A stretch of 64,000 bases of DNA from Chitinophaga niabensis (GTDB lineage Bacteria; Bacteroidota; Bacteroidia; Chitinophagales; Chitinophagaceae). The stretch spans positions 62,001 to 126,000 of the forward strand of contig JAFIGY010000022.1 in assembly GCA_017849435.1 (NCBI GenBank), written 5' to 3'. Positions 9,564-17,848 of the stretch are shown here, piece after piece. Each line of letters opens with the position of its first letter. The stretch's first letter is position 1. The notes under the pieces are model-generated. The model had not been told where the DNA came from. It ran no database searches and saw only the letters and a program-made list of their open reading frames with translations. A program made the translations under genes and the position numbers.

Positions 9564-11084
9564 ATGCCAGTGCAGCGTTATGTAGAAATAATGGATACCA
9601 CGCTCCGCGATGGTGAGCAAACCAGCGGCGTTTCTTTTTCGCCGTCGGAAAAGCTGACCATCGCGCAGCTGTTGCTGACGGAAGTGAAGGTAGACCGGAT
9701 CGAGATTGCGTCCGCAAGAGTATCAGACGGAGAGTTTGCGGCCGTGAAGGCGATCACCAAATGGGCGAAAGCCAATGGCTTCCTGAACAAAGTAGAAGTG
9801 CTCACCTTCGTGGACGGCGATGTATCCGTACAATGGATGCAGAAAGCCGGCGCCAAAGTGATGAACCTCCTCACCAAAGGCTCCCTCAATCACCTCACAC
9901 ATCAGCTGAAGAAAAAACCGGAGCAGCATTTCGCCGAAGTGGGCGAAGTGATTGCGCTTGCACGGAAGAAAGGTCTGGAATGCAATGTGTACCTGGAAGA
10001 CTGGAGCAATGGTATGCGCCATTCAAGGGAGTATGTTTTCCAGTTCCTCGATTTCCTGCAGGAACAGCCGGTGAAAAGGATCATGCTACCCGATACACTC
10101 GGCGTGCTGATCCCTTCCGAAGTGCAGGAATACATCTCCGCGATCGTGCAACGGTATCCCGGTATGCATTTCGATTTTCATGCGCACAATGACTACGACC
10201 TCGGAACGGCGAATGTGCTGGAAGGCGTGAAAGCCGGCGCACACGGCATCCATCTGACCATCAACGGGATGGGCGAAAGGGCCGGAAATGCGCCACTGGC
10301 GAGCGCTGTGGCCGTGTTGCATGATTTTCTGCCGGATGTGCAGACGTCTGTGGCCGAGGAGTCTTTATACAGCGTGAGCAAACTCGTGGAAACATTTTCC
10401 GGTTTCCGCATCCCTGCTAACAAACCGGTGGTAGGCGAGAACGTGTTCACGCAAACGGCCGGTATTCATGCGGACGGCGATAAAAAGAACAAACTCTATT
10501 TCAGCGACCTCATGCCCGAACGCTTTGGCCGCCAGCGCAAGTACGCGCTCGGGAAAACCAGCGGCAAAGCGAACATCGAGAATAACCTTCAACAACTCGG
10601 CATACAGCTTTCAGAACCCGATCTAAGGAAGGTGACCCAGCGCATCATTGAGCTGGGCGACCGGAAGGAAATGGTGACGCAGGCGGACCTGCCTTACATC
10701 ATCTCCGATATCCTGGACAGTAACTCTATTCAGGAAAAAGTACGGATCGAGAGCTATGTGCTCACACATGCCAAGAACCTGCATCCTTCCGTTACCCTGC
10801 GGATATCCGTGGAAGGAGAGGTCTCCGAAGAGCATGCACAGGGCGAAGGGCAGTACGATGCCTTCATGAAAGCGCTGAAAAAGGTCTACAAAAAAAGGAA
10901 ACAGGAGTTGCCCGTGCTGGTGGATTATGCCGTACGCATCCCGCCCGGCGGTAAAAGCGACGCACTGTGCGAAACCGTGATCACCTGGCGGCACAACAAC
11001 CGGGAATTCAAAACACGCGGCCTGGATAGCGATCAAACCGTATCCGCTATCAAGGCCACCCAAAAAATGTTAAATCTGATCTAA
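9564..11084 (+). CDS. leuA: 2-isopropylmalate synthase / citramalate synthase family enzyme
   Basis: Condenses acetyl-CoA with a 2-oxoacid. The catalytic TIM barrel begins DTTLRDGEQTSGVSFS and holds the metal-binding FDFHAHNDYDLG; GMGERAGNAPL is the usual domain end. Residues about 390-506 form the LeuA-dimer regulatory domain (EEHAQGEGQYDAFMKALKK ... VSAIKATQKMLNLI) that normally binds leucine as feedback inhibitor. At 506 residues it could be 2-isopropylmalate synthase or (R)-citramalate synthase, whose families are hard to separate by eye. Its place between leuD and leuB favours a role in leucine synthesis. Confidence 0.88.
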   Translation: MPVQRYVEIMDTTLRDGEQTSGVSFSPSEKLTIAQLLLTEVKVDRIEIASARVSDGEFAAVKAITKWAKANGFLNKVEVLTFVDGDVSVQWMQKAGAKVMNLLTKGSLNHLTHQLKKKPEQHFAEVGEVIALARKKGLECNVYLEDWSNGMRHSREYVFQFLDFLQEQPVKRIMLPDTLGVLIPSEVQEYISAIVQRYPGMHFDFHAHNDYDLGTANVLEGVKAGAHGIHLTINGMGERAGNAPLASAVAVLHDFLPDVQTSVAEESLYSVSKLVETFSGFRIPANKPVVGENVFTQTAGIHADGDKKNKLYFSDLMPERFGRQRKYALGKTSGKANIENNLQQLGIQLSEPDLRKVTQRIIELGDRKEMVTQADLPYIISDILDSNSIQEKVRIESYVLTHAKNLHPSVTLRISVEGEVSEEHAQGEGQYDAFMKALKKVYKKRKQELPVLVDYAVRIPPGGKSDALCETVITWRHNNREFKTRGLDSDQTVSAIKATQKMLNLI

Positions 11085-11093
11085 TCACATAGC

Positions 11094-12167
11094 ATGGCAA
11101 GCAAGCATATTTTGATCGTTCCGGGAGACGGAATAGGACAGGAAGTGACCGCAGTAGGAAAGAAAGTACTGGACAAGATAGCCCTGAAGTTCGGGCACAC
11201 CTTTTCTTATGATGAAGCCCTGATCGGGCATGTGGCGATTGAAGCCACAGGGGATCCGCTTCCGGCAGCGTCCCTGGAAAAAATGCGCCGCTCGGATGCG
11301 GTGTTATTCGGCGCTGTAGGGCATCCCAAATACGATAATGACCCTACCGCCAAAGTGCGGCCGGAACAGGGTTTGCTGAAAATGCGCAAGGAACTTGGCC
11401 TTTATGCCAACCTGCGCCCCATCAAACTGTTCGATGAACTGCTGGATGCATCGAGCATCAAACCGGAGATACTCAAAGGCGCCGATATCCTTTTCTTCCG
11501 GGAACTCACCGGGGATATTTATTTCGGGGAGAAAGGAAGAAAGAATAACGGCGATACGGCTTACGACATCGCGGAGTACAGTCGTTATGAAGTAGAACGC
11601 ATCGCCAGAAAAGCGTTTGAAGCAGCCAGAACAAGAAGGAAAAAATTATGCTCCGTTGATAAAGCGAATGTGATCGAAACATCCCGCCTGTGGAGGGAAG
11701 TGATCCAGAAGATCGCGCCGGAATACCCGGATGTGGAAGTAGAACACCAGTTCGTAGACGCAACAGCGATGTTGCTGATCAAGGACCCACGCCGCTTCGA
11801 TGTGGTAGTGACGGCAAACCTCTTTGGAGACATCCTTACAGACGAAGCTTCCCAGATCGCAGGTTCCATGGGCATGCTGGCATCTGCTTCCATCGGTGAT
11901 GGTACCGGCGTATATGAACCGATCCATGGTTCCGCGCATGACATCACCGGCAAAGGCGTAGCCAATCCGCTGGCTTCTATATTGTCAGCCGCCCTGCTGC
12001 TGGATATTTCCTTCGGACTGAAAGCAGAATCCGAAGCCGTGATCAATGCAGTGGATCAGGTGCTGAAGGCCGGTTTCCGTACACGGGATATCGCCAACGC
12101 ACACACGCCGCAGGATAAGATACTGGGAACCACGGCTATCGGTGATGAAGTATTGAAATTTATCTGA
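11094..12167 (+). CDS. leuB: 3-isopropylmalate dehydrogenase
   Basis: NAD-dependent oxidative decarboxylation of 3-isopropylmalate to 2-oxoisocaproate, the third leucine-specific step. It has 357 residues with the isocitrate/isopropylmalate dehydrogenase fold: [10 protein letters not shown] at the N-terminus, the substrate loop [25 protein letters not shown], and the metal/cofactor region [29 protein letters not shown] followed by [21 protein letters not shown]. It starts 9 nt after the synthase gene. Together with leuC, leuD and leuA the set is complete for leucine synthesis from 2-oxoisovalerate. Confidence 0.97.
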   Translation: MASKHILIVPGDGIGQEVTAVGKKVLDKIALKFGHTFSYDEALIGHVAIEATGDPLPAASLEKMRRSDAVLFGAVGHPKYDNDPTAKVRPEQGLLKMRKELGLYANLRPIKLFDELLDASSIKPEILKGADILFFRELTGDIYFGEKGRKNNGDTAYDIAEYSRYEVERIARKAFEAARTRRKKLCSVDKANVIETSRLWREVIQKIAPEYPDVEVEHQFVDATAMLLIKDPRRFDVVVTANLFGDILTDEASQIAGSMGMLASASIGDGTGVYEPIHGSAHDITGKGVANPLASILSAALLLDISFGLKAESEAVINAVDQVLKAGFRTRDIANAHTPQDKILGTTAIGDEVLKFI

Positions 12168-12178
12168 AAAACATACTT

Positions 12179-12685
12179 ATGAAAAAATGGAAAATTGTAT
12201 GGTGGATATTACTGCTGCTGCTCGTTGGCATACAGTTCTTTCGTCCGGAAAGGAATGTTGCGGCTGTGGCAGGACCGCATGATATCCAGACGGCATATGC
12301 AATGTCTCCCGAATTGCAGGGTGTGTTCAAAAGGGCCTGCAATGACTGTCATACCAACAATACCGAATATCCCTGGTATGCCAATATTCAGCCGGTAGCC
12401 TGGTGGCTGAACAACCACGTTAAAGATGGGAAGCGCCACCTGAACCTGAGCGAATTCATGCACTATTCCCTCGCAAAGCAATATCACAAGGTGGAGGAAA
12501 TTGCGCATGAGGTGAATGATGGCGGAATGCCCTTGTCCTCCTACACCCTCGTACACACCAACGCCAAACTGACCGCAGAAGAAAAGAAAATGATCAGCGA
12601 CTGGTGCGAAGCCGTAAGGGATACGATGAAAGCGAAATACCCGGCGGACAGCCTGATCCGGAAAAAGCCGGCACCGAAAAAATAA
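12179..12685 (+). CDS. Haem-binding-domain protein (single CxxCH, membrane-anchored)
   Basis: 168-residue exported or membrane-anchored protein: an N-terminal hydrophobic helix (residues 4-22) is followed by a domain with one c-type haem motif CNDCH and the family pattern NTEYPWYANIQPVAWWLNNHV. This matches the Haem_bd domain common in Bacteroidota, often described as a cytochrome-like protein of unknown role. Electron transfer is an inference. It begins 11 nt after leuB and ahead of the terminator, so it appears to be the last gene of the leucine transcript although it has no known part in leucine synthesis. Confidence 0.85.
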   Translation: MKKWKIVWWILLLLLVGIQFFRPERNVAAVAGPHDIQTAYAMSPELQGVFKRACNDCHTNNTEYPWYANIQPVAWWLNNHVKDGKRHLNLSEFMHYSLAKQYHKVEEIAHEVNDGGMPLSSYTLVHTNAKLTAEEKKMISDWCEAVRDTMKAKYPADSLIRKKPAPKK

Positions 12686-12704
12686 ATGGCGAAAGGAGTT
12701 ATGC

Positions 12705-13163
12705 TTACCTGATTTTACCGGCGCCGGCGCTTTTGCCAGCGCCGGTTTTTGTTGCAGCGCTTTTCTTCTTCGTCTTCACCATCGCAGCCATTTCATTCTC
12801 CTGCACCCGCATCTTCACGATCTTCTCTATCAACTCCACCGGCAGTGGTTTTTCCGGTGAAAAATGGATGGTGGTACCCGTGGACTTAAAAGGTTTCAGT
12901 TCTTCCTTAAACTCCTCAAGGATACGTTTGTTGACGACAAAAAAAGAACAATGGCCAGGGAAAGCCGCGAAGCAGACCAGTGCGCCGTGATGCTTGTACA
13001 TCGGTACCTGGTAGCTGATCAATTCCTCGGCCTGGGGCGCGGCCTTTTTGATAGCAGTGCGCACTTTTTTCAGCGCAGTACGCACTTCAGGTAAACATCT
13101 TTGCAGATATTCGTCTACATTGGCGGCGACGGTTGTTTTCGCGGCTTTCTTCATATTGACCAT
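12705..13163 (-). CDS. DUF1801 / YdhG-type iron-chaperone-like protein
   Basis: 152-residue cytoplasmic protein of the DUF1801 family (YdhG, frataxin-like fold). The pattern VDEYLQRCLPEVRTALKKVRTAIKKAAPQAEELISYQVPMY is typical, followed by the FAAFPGHCSFFVV strand pair. The function of this family is not settled; an iron-chaperone role has been proposed for relatives. The C-terminal 20 residues (KKKSAATKTGAGKSAGAGK) are low-complexity and basic, partly because the DNA doubles as the leucine-operon terminator. ATGs at 13163 and 13154 are both possible starts. It lies 19 nt after a VOC gene on the same strand. Confidence 0.8.
   Translation of the reverse strand: MVNMKKAAKTTVAANVDEYLQRCLPEVRTALKKVRTAIKKAAPQAEELISYQVPMYKHHGALVCFAAFPGHCSFFVVNKRILEEFKEELKPFKSTGTTIHFSPEKPLPVELIEKIVKMRVQENEMAAMVKTKKKSAATKTGAGKSAGAGKIR
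12724..12750 (+). terminator. Intrinsic terminator of the leucine operon
   Basis: A 7-bp G+C-only stem (CCGGCGC 12724-12730 with GCGCCGG 12739-12745), an 8-nt loop and TTTTT at 12746-12750. It lies 39 nt past the last operon gene and inside the 3' end of the convergent DUF1801 gene, where it encodes the Gly/Ala/Lys-rich tail. Confidence 0.85.
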
Positions 13164-13182
13164 TTTTTATCAGGAGAGCGGA

Positions 13183-13659
13183 TTATTTCCCATCGTAAGC
13201 ATCCTGCAATACCTGGATGTCCAGCTTGCGCATTTTCATCATCGCCTGCATGGCTCTTGCGGATTTCTCCGGGTCGCTGCCATTGAGCAGTTTCGGTAAA
13301 GCGGTCGGCACAATCTGCCATGATAAACCGAACTTGTCTTTCAGCCATCCGCACATGGATTCCGCGCCTCCATCGGCCGTCAGCTTGGTCCAGTATTCAT
13401 CTACTTCTTTTTGGGTTTCGCAGTTCACTACAAAAGAGATCGCTTCCGTGAATTTGAACATGGGACCGGCGTTCAACGCAGTGAATTGCAGCCCGAAAAG
13501 CTCGAAGGACGCCGTTAATACAGTACCTTTGGGCATGGGGGCGCCTTCTCCGTAACGGGAAACACTCAGTACCTTCGAGTCCTTGAAAACGGAAGTGTAG
13601 AAATTCATCGCTTCCTCCGCATTGTTGTCGAACCATAAAAACGGGGTGATCTTTTGCAT
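13183..13659 (-). CDS. VOC / PhnB-like family protein
   Basis: 158-residue vicinal-oxygen-chelate fold protein of the PhnB (3-demethylubiquinone methyltransferase-like) group: ITPFLWFDNNAEEAMNFYTSVFKDSKV at the N-terminus, and a second half ending CGWLKDKFGLSWQIVP, the typical DRFGVNWQI-like strand. Function is unknown; such proteins are usually annotated as glyoxalase relatives. It probably shares a transcript with the DUF1801 gene 19 nt downstream. The promoter region between 13660 and 13756 is enclosed by a perfect 16-bp inverted repeat, with the left arm touching the start codon. Confidence 0.88.
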   Translation of the reverse strand: MQKITPFLWFDNNAEEAMNFYTSVFKDSKVLSVSRYGEGAPMPKGTVLTASFELFGLQFTALNAGPMFKFTEAISFVVNCETQKEVDEYWTKLTADGGAESMCGWLKDKFGLSWQIVPTALPKLLNGSDPEKSARAMQAMMKMRKLDIQVLQDAYDGK

Positions 13660-13756
13660 AAAATGTCGTTTTACGTGTTGTGATTTTTTGTTTCAGTTGG
13701 ATGATACAAAAGTACCTCACCGGGTTTAACCAAACAGGTGCGTAAAACGACATTTT
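13660..13756. repeat. Perfect 16-bp inverted repeat enclosing the VOC promoter
   Basis: Left arm 13660-13675 (AAAATGTCGTTTTACG) and right arm 13741-13756 (CGTAAAACGACATTTT) are exact reverse complements, 65 bp apart. The left arm abuts the start codon of the VOC gene. The whole recognisable promoter lies between the arms. Possible roles are an invertible promoter segment or a two-site operator. It is not an RNA hairpin of the VOC mRNA, because the right arm lies upstream of the -33 box. Confidence 0.85.
13707..13734 (-). promoter_or_regulatory. Bacteroidota-type promoter of the VOC gene
   Basis: On the minus strand TACTTTTG (plus-strand CAAAAGTA, 13707-13714) matches the -7 consensus TAnnTTTG, and TTTG (plus CAAA, 13731-13734) lies 16 bp upstream, slightly closer than the usual 19-21. 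Predicted transcription start is about 45 nt before the ATG. Confidence 0.6.
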
Positions 13757-13775
13757 GGAGGTGAATTGCGACATG

Positions 13776-15938
13776 CTAATTCACGCGGCCCTGTTCATCC
13801 GCAGCACCACCCTGATCATGATTACGTTTGCGGGAGTTGGCCTCCCTGCCAAACCGATAACTGAAGGATACCCCAATCCTTTGGGTATCGCCTTTACGCC
13901 AGGTCATGGCTGTTACCTGTTGTATTCCGATGGTCCTGATACTGCTGTTACGGGTGTTAAAGATGTCGTTCATCTCCAGCCTGATCCTTCCTTTTTTACC
14001 CAATACACTTTTCTGCAGACCGGCGCTGATGTCGTAAAGGGAGGAACCCTGTGCCTGTCCCCATGACTGTCTGCCGGGGAAGAAACCGTTGAGTTCTGCA
14101 TTCCAGCCGTTGCCGAGCGTGAACTGGTTGGACATCTCTACCTCATGAATGTTCGTATGCCGGTTGGGATTGACATCTCCGGTGTTATGCATAAAAAGCA
14201 TCAGGACGGTGCCGTTGATCACCCACCATTTGTAAGGGTTGAGGTACAGGTTGGTGACAATACCGAGCGTTTCACTGATACCGAAGTTCCTCGGACGGGA
14301 GATGAAAATATCGCCCACAGCTTCGGTGGCAGAGAGAATAGGGTTTTTATCCCGCATGTATCCCAGCGAAACGCCCAGGAAATGCCTGAAGTTGTAACGG
14401 AAATCGAAGGAATAAATGTAACCCGGCAGCAGATCAGGGTTTCCGGCGGTATAGGAGTATTTGTCGCGATACAGCAGGAAAGGATTCAACTGCTGGTAAT
14501 TCGGGCGTCGTATCCGCTGGGAGAATGCGAGCGTCATCACATGATGCCCGCTGCTATCGAGTTTCCACATCAGATGGATGGAAGGGAACAGATTAGTGTA
14601 AGTTCGTGTGAAGGCGGAATCCCTGATGAGCGCATTACCCTGCTGGTCGCCTTTCAGCCGCACGTTCTCCAGCCGCAAACCGCTCTGCAGGCTCAGCCGG
14701 TTCCATTCCCGTTTGAGGCTGATATAGGCGGAATTGACATTTTCGGTATAGCGGAAATAGTTGGTGCGGGTGTAATCCGGCGTGATAGTGTTTCCGTTCT
14801 TGTCGAACCAGTCGGCTTCGTTATCCATTTGCACAAAACTGGCTTTCATTCCCGTGCTGAACGCTATCCTGCCCGGAAATGGCAGCGTCTGGTCCACTTT
14901 CCCGGAATAGATGGAAAAACCGACGGGCTGCTGGTAGATTCGCTCCCTGTTGCTTTTCAGACTGCCGTCCGGCCAGTAAACGAAATCCGGCATGTATTGA
15001 TCACTGATGGAACGATAGCTTACGTAATCCATATCTGCAGTAAGTATTTTATTCGGACTGAACTTGTGTTGCAGATTCAGGTTGAGGCTGGCGTTCTTCC
15101 AGGTGGATGTTCCGCTGGTGTATCCGGCGGCCGTTGAATCTGGTTTGGCAAAACCGTTGTAATGGTCGCTGGTATAGGTCAGGAGCTCGGATTTCGGACG
15201 GGTATTGCCATTGAGCAGAATGCCGAGGGTGGTTTTGGAAGAAAGGAAATAATCCACACCCAGCCGCGCATTCCATGCGGTGGTGAGATCTTTGTTCCGG
15301 TTGATGAGGGATACGGTGGATAATAGAGTAGCGTCGCTGCTAAAGAATTTGCGGTCTGTTTTGTTTTCTGCATATCCTTTGTTAGTGCTATAACTCATGT
15401 TCCCGAAGAGATTGTATTTACGGGTCCGGTAATTGAGGTTCAGCGCGGAGTTCCCCCGGCCATAGGCCCCCTGGCTATACCCGGCGCTCACATTGCCGTT
15501 GAAGCCGCGGGTCTTGCTCTTTTTCAACACGAGGTTAATGATCGCTCCGCCGGCGGCATCGTAGCGGGCGGGTGGATTAGTGATGAGCTCTATTTTGTCC
15601 AGCATATCAGCAGGAAGGCTTCTCAGGTAGAGTGCGAGGTCTTTGGAAGACATATGTGTGGGCCGGTCGTCGATCAACACCAGGATGCCGCTTTTACCAT
15701 ACAGTTTGATATCGTCGTTCATATCCACGATCACGCCGGGCGTTCTGGAAAGCGCATCCATAATGCTGCCGCCTGCACCGATGATCATCGCTTCCAGGTT
15801 CACAATGACCCGGTCTGCCTTCTGTTCGATGAGTGGTTTCTTTCCCGTGACGGTGACGCCTTTCAACTCTTTCACTTTCTGGGCCGGGGTGGTATGGTAT
15901 AATAGTAACGCCACTGCCAGTATAAGGATGCGTTTCAT
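13776..15938 (-). CDS. TonB-dependent-receptor-like outer-membrane beta-barrel protein
   Basis: 720-residue outer-membrane protein: signal peptide residues 1-19 (cut after TPA), a plug domain at about 25-130 (GVTVTGKKPLIEQKADRVIVNLEAM ... DALSRTPGVIVD ... LDKIELITNPPARYDAAGGAIINLVLKK), then a long barrel ending with an OMP_b-brl_3-type region. It lacks the carboxypeptidase-like domain often found ahead of the plug in this group. Substrate is unknown. It is divergent from a LytS/LytTR two-component pair, an arrangement suggesting that pair regulates it. Direct repeats in the shared 177-bp region support this. Confidence 0.88.
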   Translation of the reverse strand: MKRILILAVALLLYHTTPAQKVKELKGVTVTGKKPLIEQKADRVIVNLEAMIIGAGGSIMDALSRTPGVIVDMNDDIKLYGKSGILVLIDDRPTHMSSKDLALYLRSLPADMLDKIELITNPPARYDAAGGAIINLVLKKSKTRGFNGNVSAGYSQGAYGRGNSALNLNYRTRKYNLFGNMSYSTNKGYAENKTDRKFFSSDATLLSTVSLINRNKDLTTAWNARLGVDYFLSSKTTLGILLNGNTRPKSELLTYTSDHYNGFAKPDSTAAGYTSGTSTWKNASLNLNLQHKFSPNKILTADMDYVSYRSISDQYMPDFVYWPDGSLKSNRERIYQQPVGFSIYSGKVDQTLPFPGRIAFSTGMKASFVQMDNEADWFDKNGNTITPDYTRTNYFRYTENVNSAYISLKREWNRLSLQSGLRLENVRLKGDQQGNALIRDSAFTRTYTNLFPSIHLMWKLDSSGHHVMTLAFSQRIRRPNYQQLNPFLLYRDKYSYTAGNPDLLPGYIYSFDFRYNFRHFLGVSLGYMRDKNPILSATEAVGDIFISRPRNFGISETLGIVTNLYLNPYKWWVINGTVLMLFMHNTGDVNPNRHTNIHEVEMSNQFTLGNGWNAELNGFFPGRQSWGQAQGSSLYDISAGLQKSVLGKKGRIRLEMNDIFNTRNSSIRTIGIQQVTAMTWRKGDTQRIGVSFSYRFGREANSRKRNHDQGGAADEQGRVN

Positions 15939-16012
15939 GTGTTAAAGGTTTTTCTCAAATATGAAGAGGCGCGCGCAGCGGGCGAAACATTATTGGTGAA
16001 CACGGTGGTAGG

Positions 16013-16075
16013 GGGGACAGGATGAGGATTCGCGGGGACAGATGATTCGTCACCTTTTTCGGGCGATTCGTCACC
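16013..16075. promoter_or_regulatory. Direct repeats of 21-bp period, candidate LytTR operator
   Basis: GGGGACAG occurs at 16013-16020 and 16034-16041, and GATTCGTCACC at 16044-16054 and 16065-16075; both pairs have a period of exactly 21 bp. LytTR regulators bind two direct repeats about two helical turns apart, and a LytTR gene lies in the operon starting at 16116. The region is also the upstream DNA of the divergent barrel gene. Direct binding is inference. Confidence 0.5.
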
Positions 16076-16115
16076 GCCCTGCACCAGTATTGCAAAATTT
16101 CCGGAGATTTGAGGT

Positions 16116-17147
16116 ATGTTCAACATGCAGAAGATCATCGAAGGGAATCCCCTGCGCCTGCACAGTGTGTTTTGCCTCGTGGTGTTGATGCCTTTGCTGG
16201 GGTTGATTTATTTTTATACGGGGAGCCTTAGTGTGAGGGATCTCACCACGTGTATGTTTTTCCTGCTTTGTGTTTATGCCGGCCGTTGGTTGTGCCGGGA
16301 ATGGTATCTCCGAAATCAATACGGTCTGTTCTCGCTGTTCTCACTGCTGGTTTGCGTAGCCGTACTGGTGAGCTGGTGGCTGATCGTGAAATATCTTTTT
16401 CATCACCCTTATGCGGAACTTCACGAGCTCTCCGCTTTCAATGGCCCTTTCTTTATCATGGGACTGGTGATCGGTATGCTGATGAAACTGATCACAGCAT
16501 CTGTCCGTAAGCAGTTGCAGGACGCACGCACGGCGGCGGAGCAGAAACAGACGGAACTGAGCCTGCTGCAATCGCAGCTGAGCCCGCATTTTCTATTCAA
16601 TACGCTCAATAACATGTACAGTATTTCCATTGTACAACATGAGCTGGTACCGGAGTTGCTATTGAAGCTATCCGAATTGCTGCGATACACGGTATATAAT
16701 ACGCGGGAACCGCTGCTTCCGGTCAGTCAGGAACTGGCCTATATTCACAATTATGTAGATTTCGAAAAGATCCGCATTGGCGACCGGCTGATGCTGCATA
16801 TGGATGTTGCACCGGTAACGGATTCGGGGATCGCGATACCGCCGATGCTGCTGATCGTGTTTATCGAAAATGCCTTTAAACATGCCAGGGATACGCTGAA
16901 AGAAAAGATCTATATTGCTATAACACTGAAGATAGAAGGAGAGCATATTCTCTTTTCCGTCGTGAATTCGCACAATGGCGAAGTACAGGTGCAGCAACGT
17001 TTTCCGGAGCGCTCAGGCATGGGGCTTTCGAATACGATTCGGCGCCTGAATCTGCTGTATGCGGATGATTATGAACTCAAACAGTCGGATGAAGGCGGAT
17101 TGTATACCGTTCAGCTCCGGCTCAGGATCAAAAGAACGCACACATGA
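16116..17147 (+). CDS. LytS/YehU-type sensor histidine kinase
   Basis: Membrane sensor kinase of 343 residues. Four hydrophobic segments (about residues 15-130) are followed by a coiled linker (QLQDARTAAEQKQTELSLLQSQL) and the His_kinase motif LSPHFLFNTLNN with His158 as phosphoacceptor. The ATPase part shows the N box FIENAFKHA and the G-rich GMGLSNTIRRLNLLY. An ATG at 16125 is an alternative start. Its stop overlaps the start of the LytTR regulator by 4 nt (ATGA), so the two are translationally coupled. Confidence 0.93.
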   Translation: MFNMQKIIEGNPLRLHSVFCLVVLMPLLGLIYFYTGSLSVRDLTTCMFFLLCVYAGRWLCREWYLRNQYGLFSLFSLLVCVAVLVSWWLIVKYLFHHPYAELHELSAFNGPFFIMGLVIGMLMKLITASVRKQLQDARTAAEQKQTELSLLQSQLSPHFLFNTLNNMYSISIVQHELVPELLLKLSELLRYTVYNTREPLLPVSQELAYIHNYVDFEKIRIGDRLMLHMDVAPVTDSGIAIPPMLLIVFIENAFKHARDTLKEKIYIAITLKIEGEHILFSVVNSHNGEVQVQQRFPERSGMGLSNTIRRLNLLYADDYELKQSDEGGLYTVQLRLRIKRTHT

Positions 17148-17842
17148 TCAATTGCCTGATCGTAGATGATGAACCATTTGCCAGAAAGATTATCCTCGAA
17201 TTCTGCAAACATCTGCCTGACCTTCAGGTAGTGGGAAATTGCGCAAATGCGCTGGAAGCACGGAATATGCTCCTACAGCAGCCTGTAGACATCCTGTTCC
17301 TCGATATCCATATGCCGGTGCTGGACGGGCTCGGCTTTTTAAAAATCCTGGAGAACACGCCCCAGGTGATATTCACTACCGCTTACCGGGAATATGCTGC
17401 AGATGCGTTCGATGCCTATGCCTGCGATTACCTCGTCAAGCCATTTTCACTGGAAAGGTTCATTATTGCGGTGAACAAAGCCCGGAAGCGGCTGCACGCT
17501 GCTCCGGTATCACCCATGGCTAACATCATCCCGGAGGATCATTTCTTCATCAAAACAGATGGCAGGATTTACAAGCTGCAATACGATGTGATGCTCTATG
17601 CTGAAGCTAAAGGCAATTATACGAAGATCGTAACGGTTGACAAGACCATCATGCCTAAGATGCCCTTCTCCAGCTATGAAGTACTGCTCCCGTCCCGGCT
17701 TTTTATCCGGGTACATCGTTCTTTCATCATCAACCGGTCAAAGATTTCGCATATCGAAGGGAACGTGGTGTTTGTAGATAAATTCGAAATACCGATCGGC
17801 AGCAATTACAAGGAAGCCTTCCTCAAAACCCTCGGCCTTTAA
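17144..17842 (+). CDS. LytTR-family response regulator
   Basis: 232-residue cytoplasmic regulator: receiver domain at residues 1-120 with the acidic pair DDE near the N-terminus, phosphoacceptor Asp54 in FLDIHMPVLDG and a conserved Lys in DYLVKPFSLERF. A LytTR DNA-binding domain at about 135-232 contains YAEAKGNYTKIV and SRLFIRVHRSFIINRSKI. Partner of the kinase just upstream (4-nt overlap). Likely target: the divergent outer-membrane barrel gene and its own operon, given the 21-bp-period repeats between them. Confidence 0.95.
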   Translation: MINCLIVDDEPFARKIILEFCKHLPDLQVVGNCANALEARNMLLQQPVDILFLDIHMPVLDGLGFLKILENTPQVIFTTAYREYAADAFDAYACDYLVKPFSLERFIIAVNKARKRLHAAPVSPMANIIPEDHFFIKTDGRIYKLQYDVMLYAEAKGNYTKIVTVDKTIMPKMPFSSYEVLLPSRLFIRVHRSFIINRSKISHIEGNVVFVDKFEIPIGSNYKEAFLKTLGL

Positions 17843-17848
17843 ATAAAC

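Noticed and set aside
14145-15137. 330-codon plus-strand frame opposite the outer-membrane barrel gene
   Set aside because: Antisense to a clear TonB-receptor-like barrel; translation is low in family-like features.
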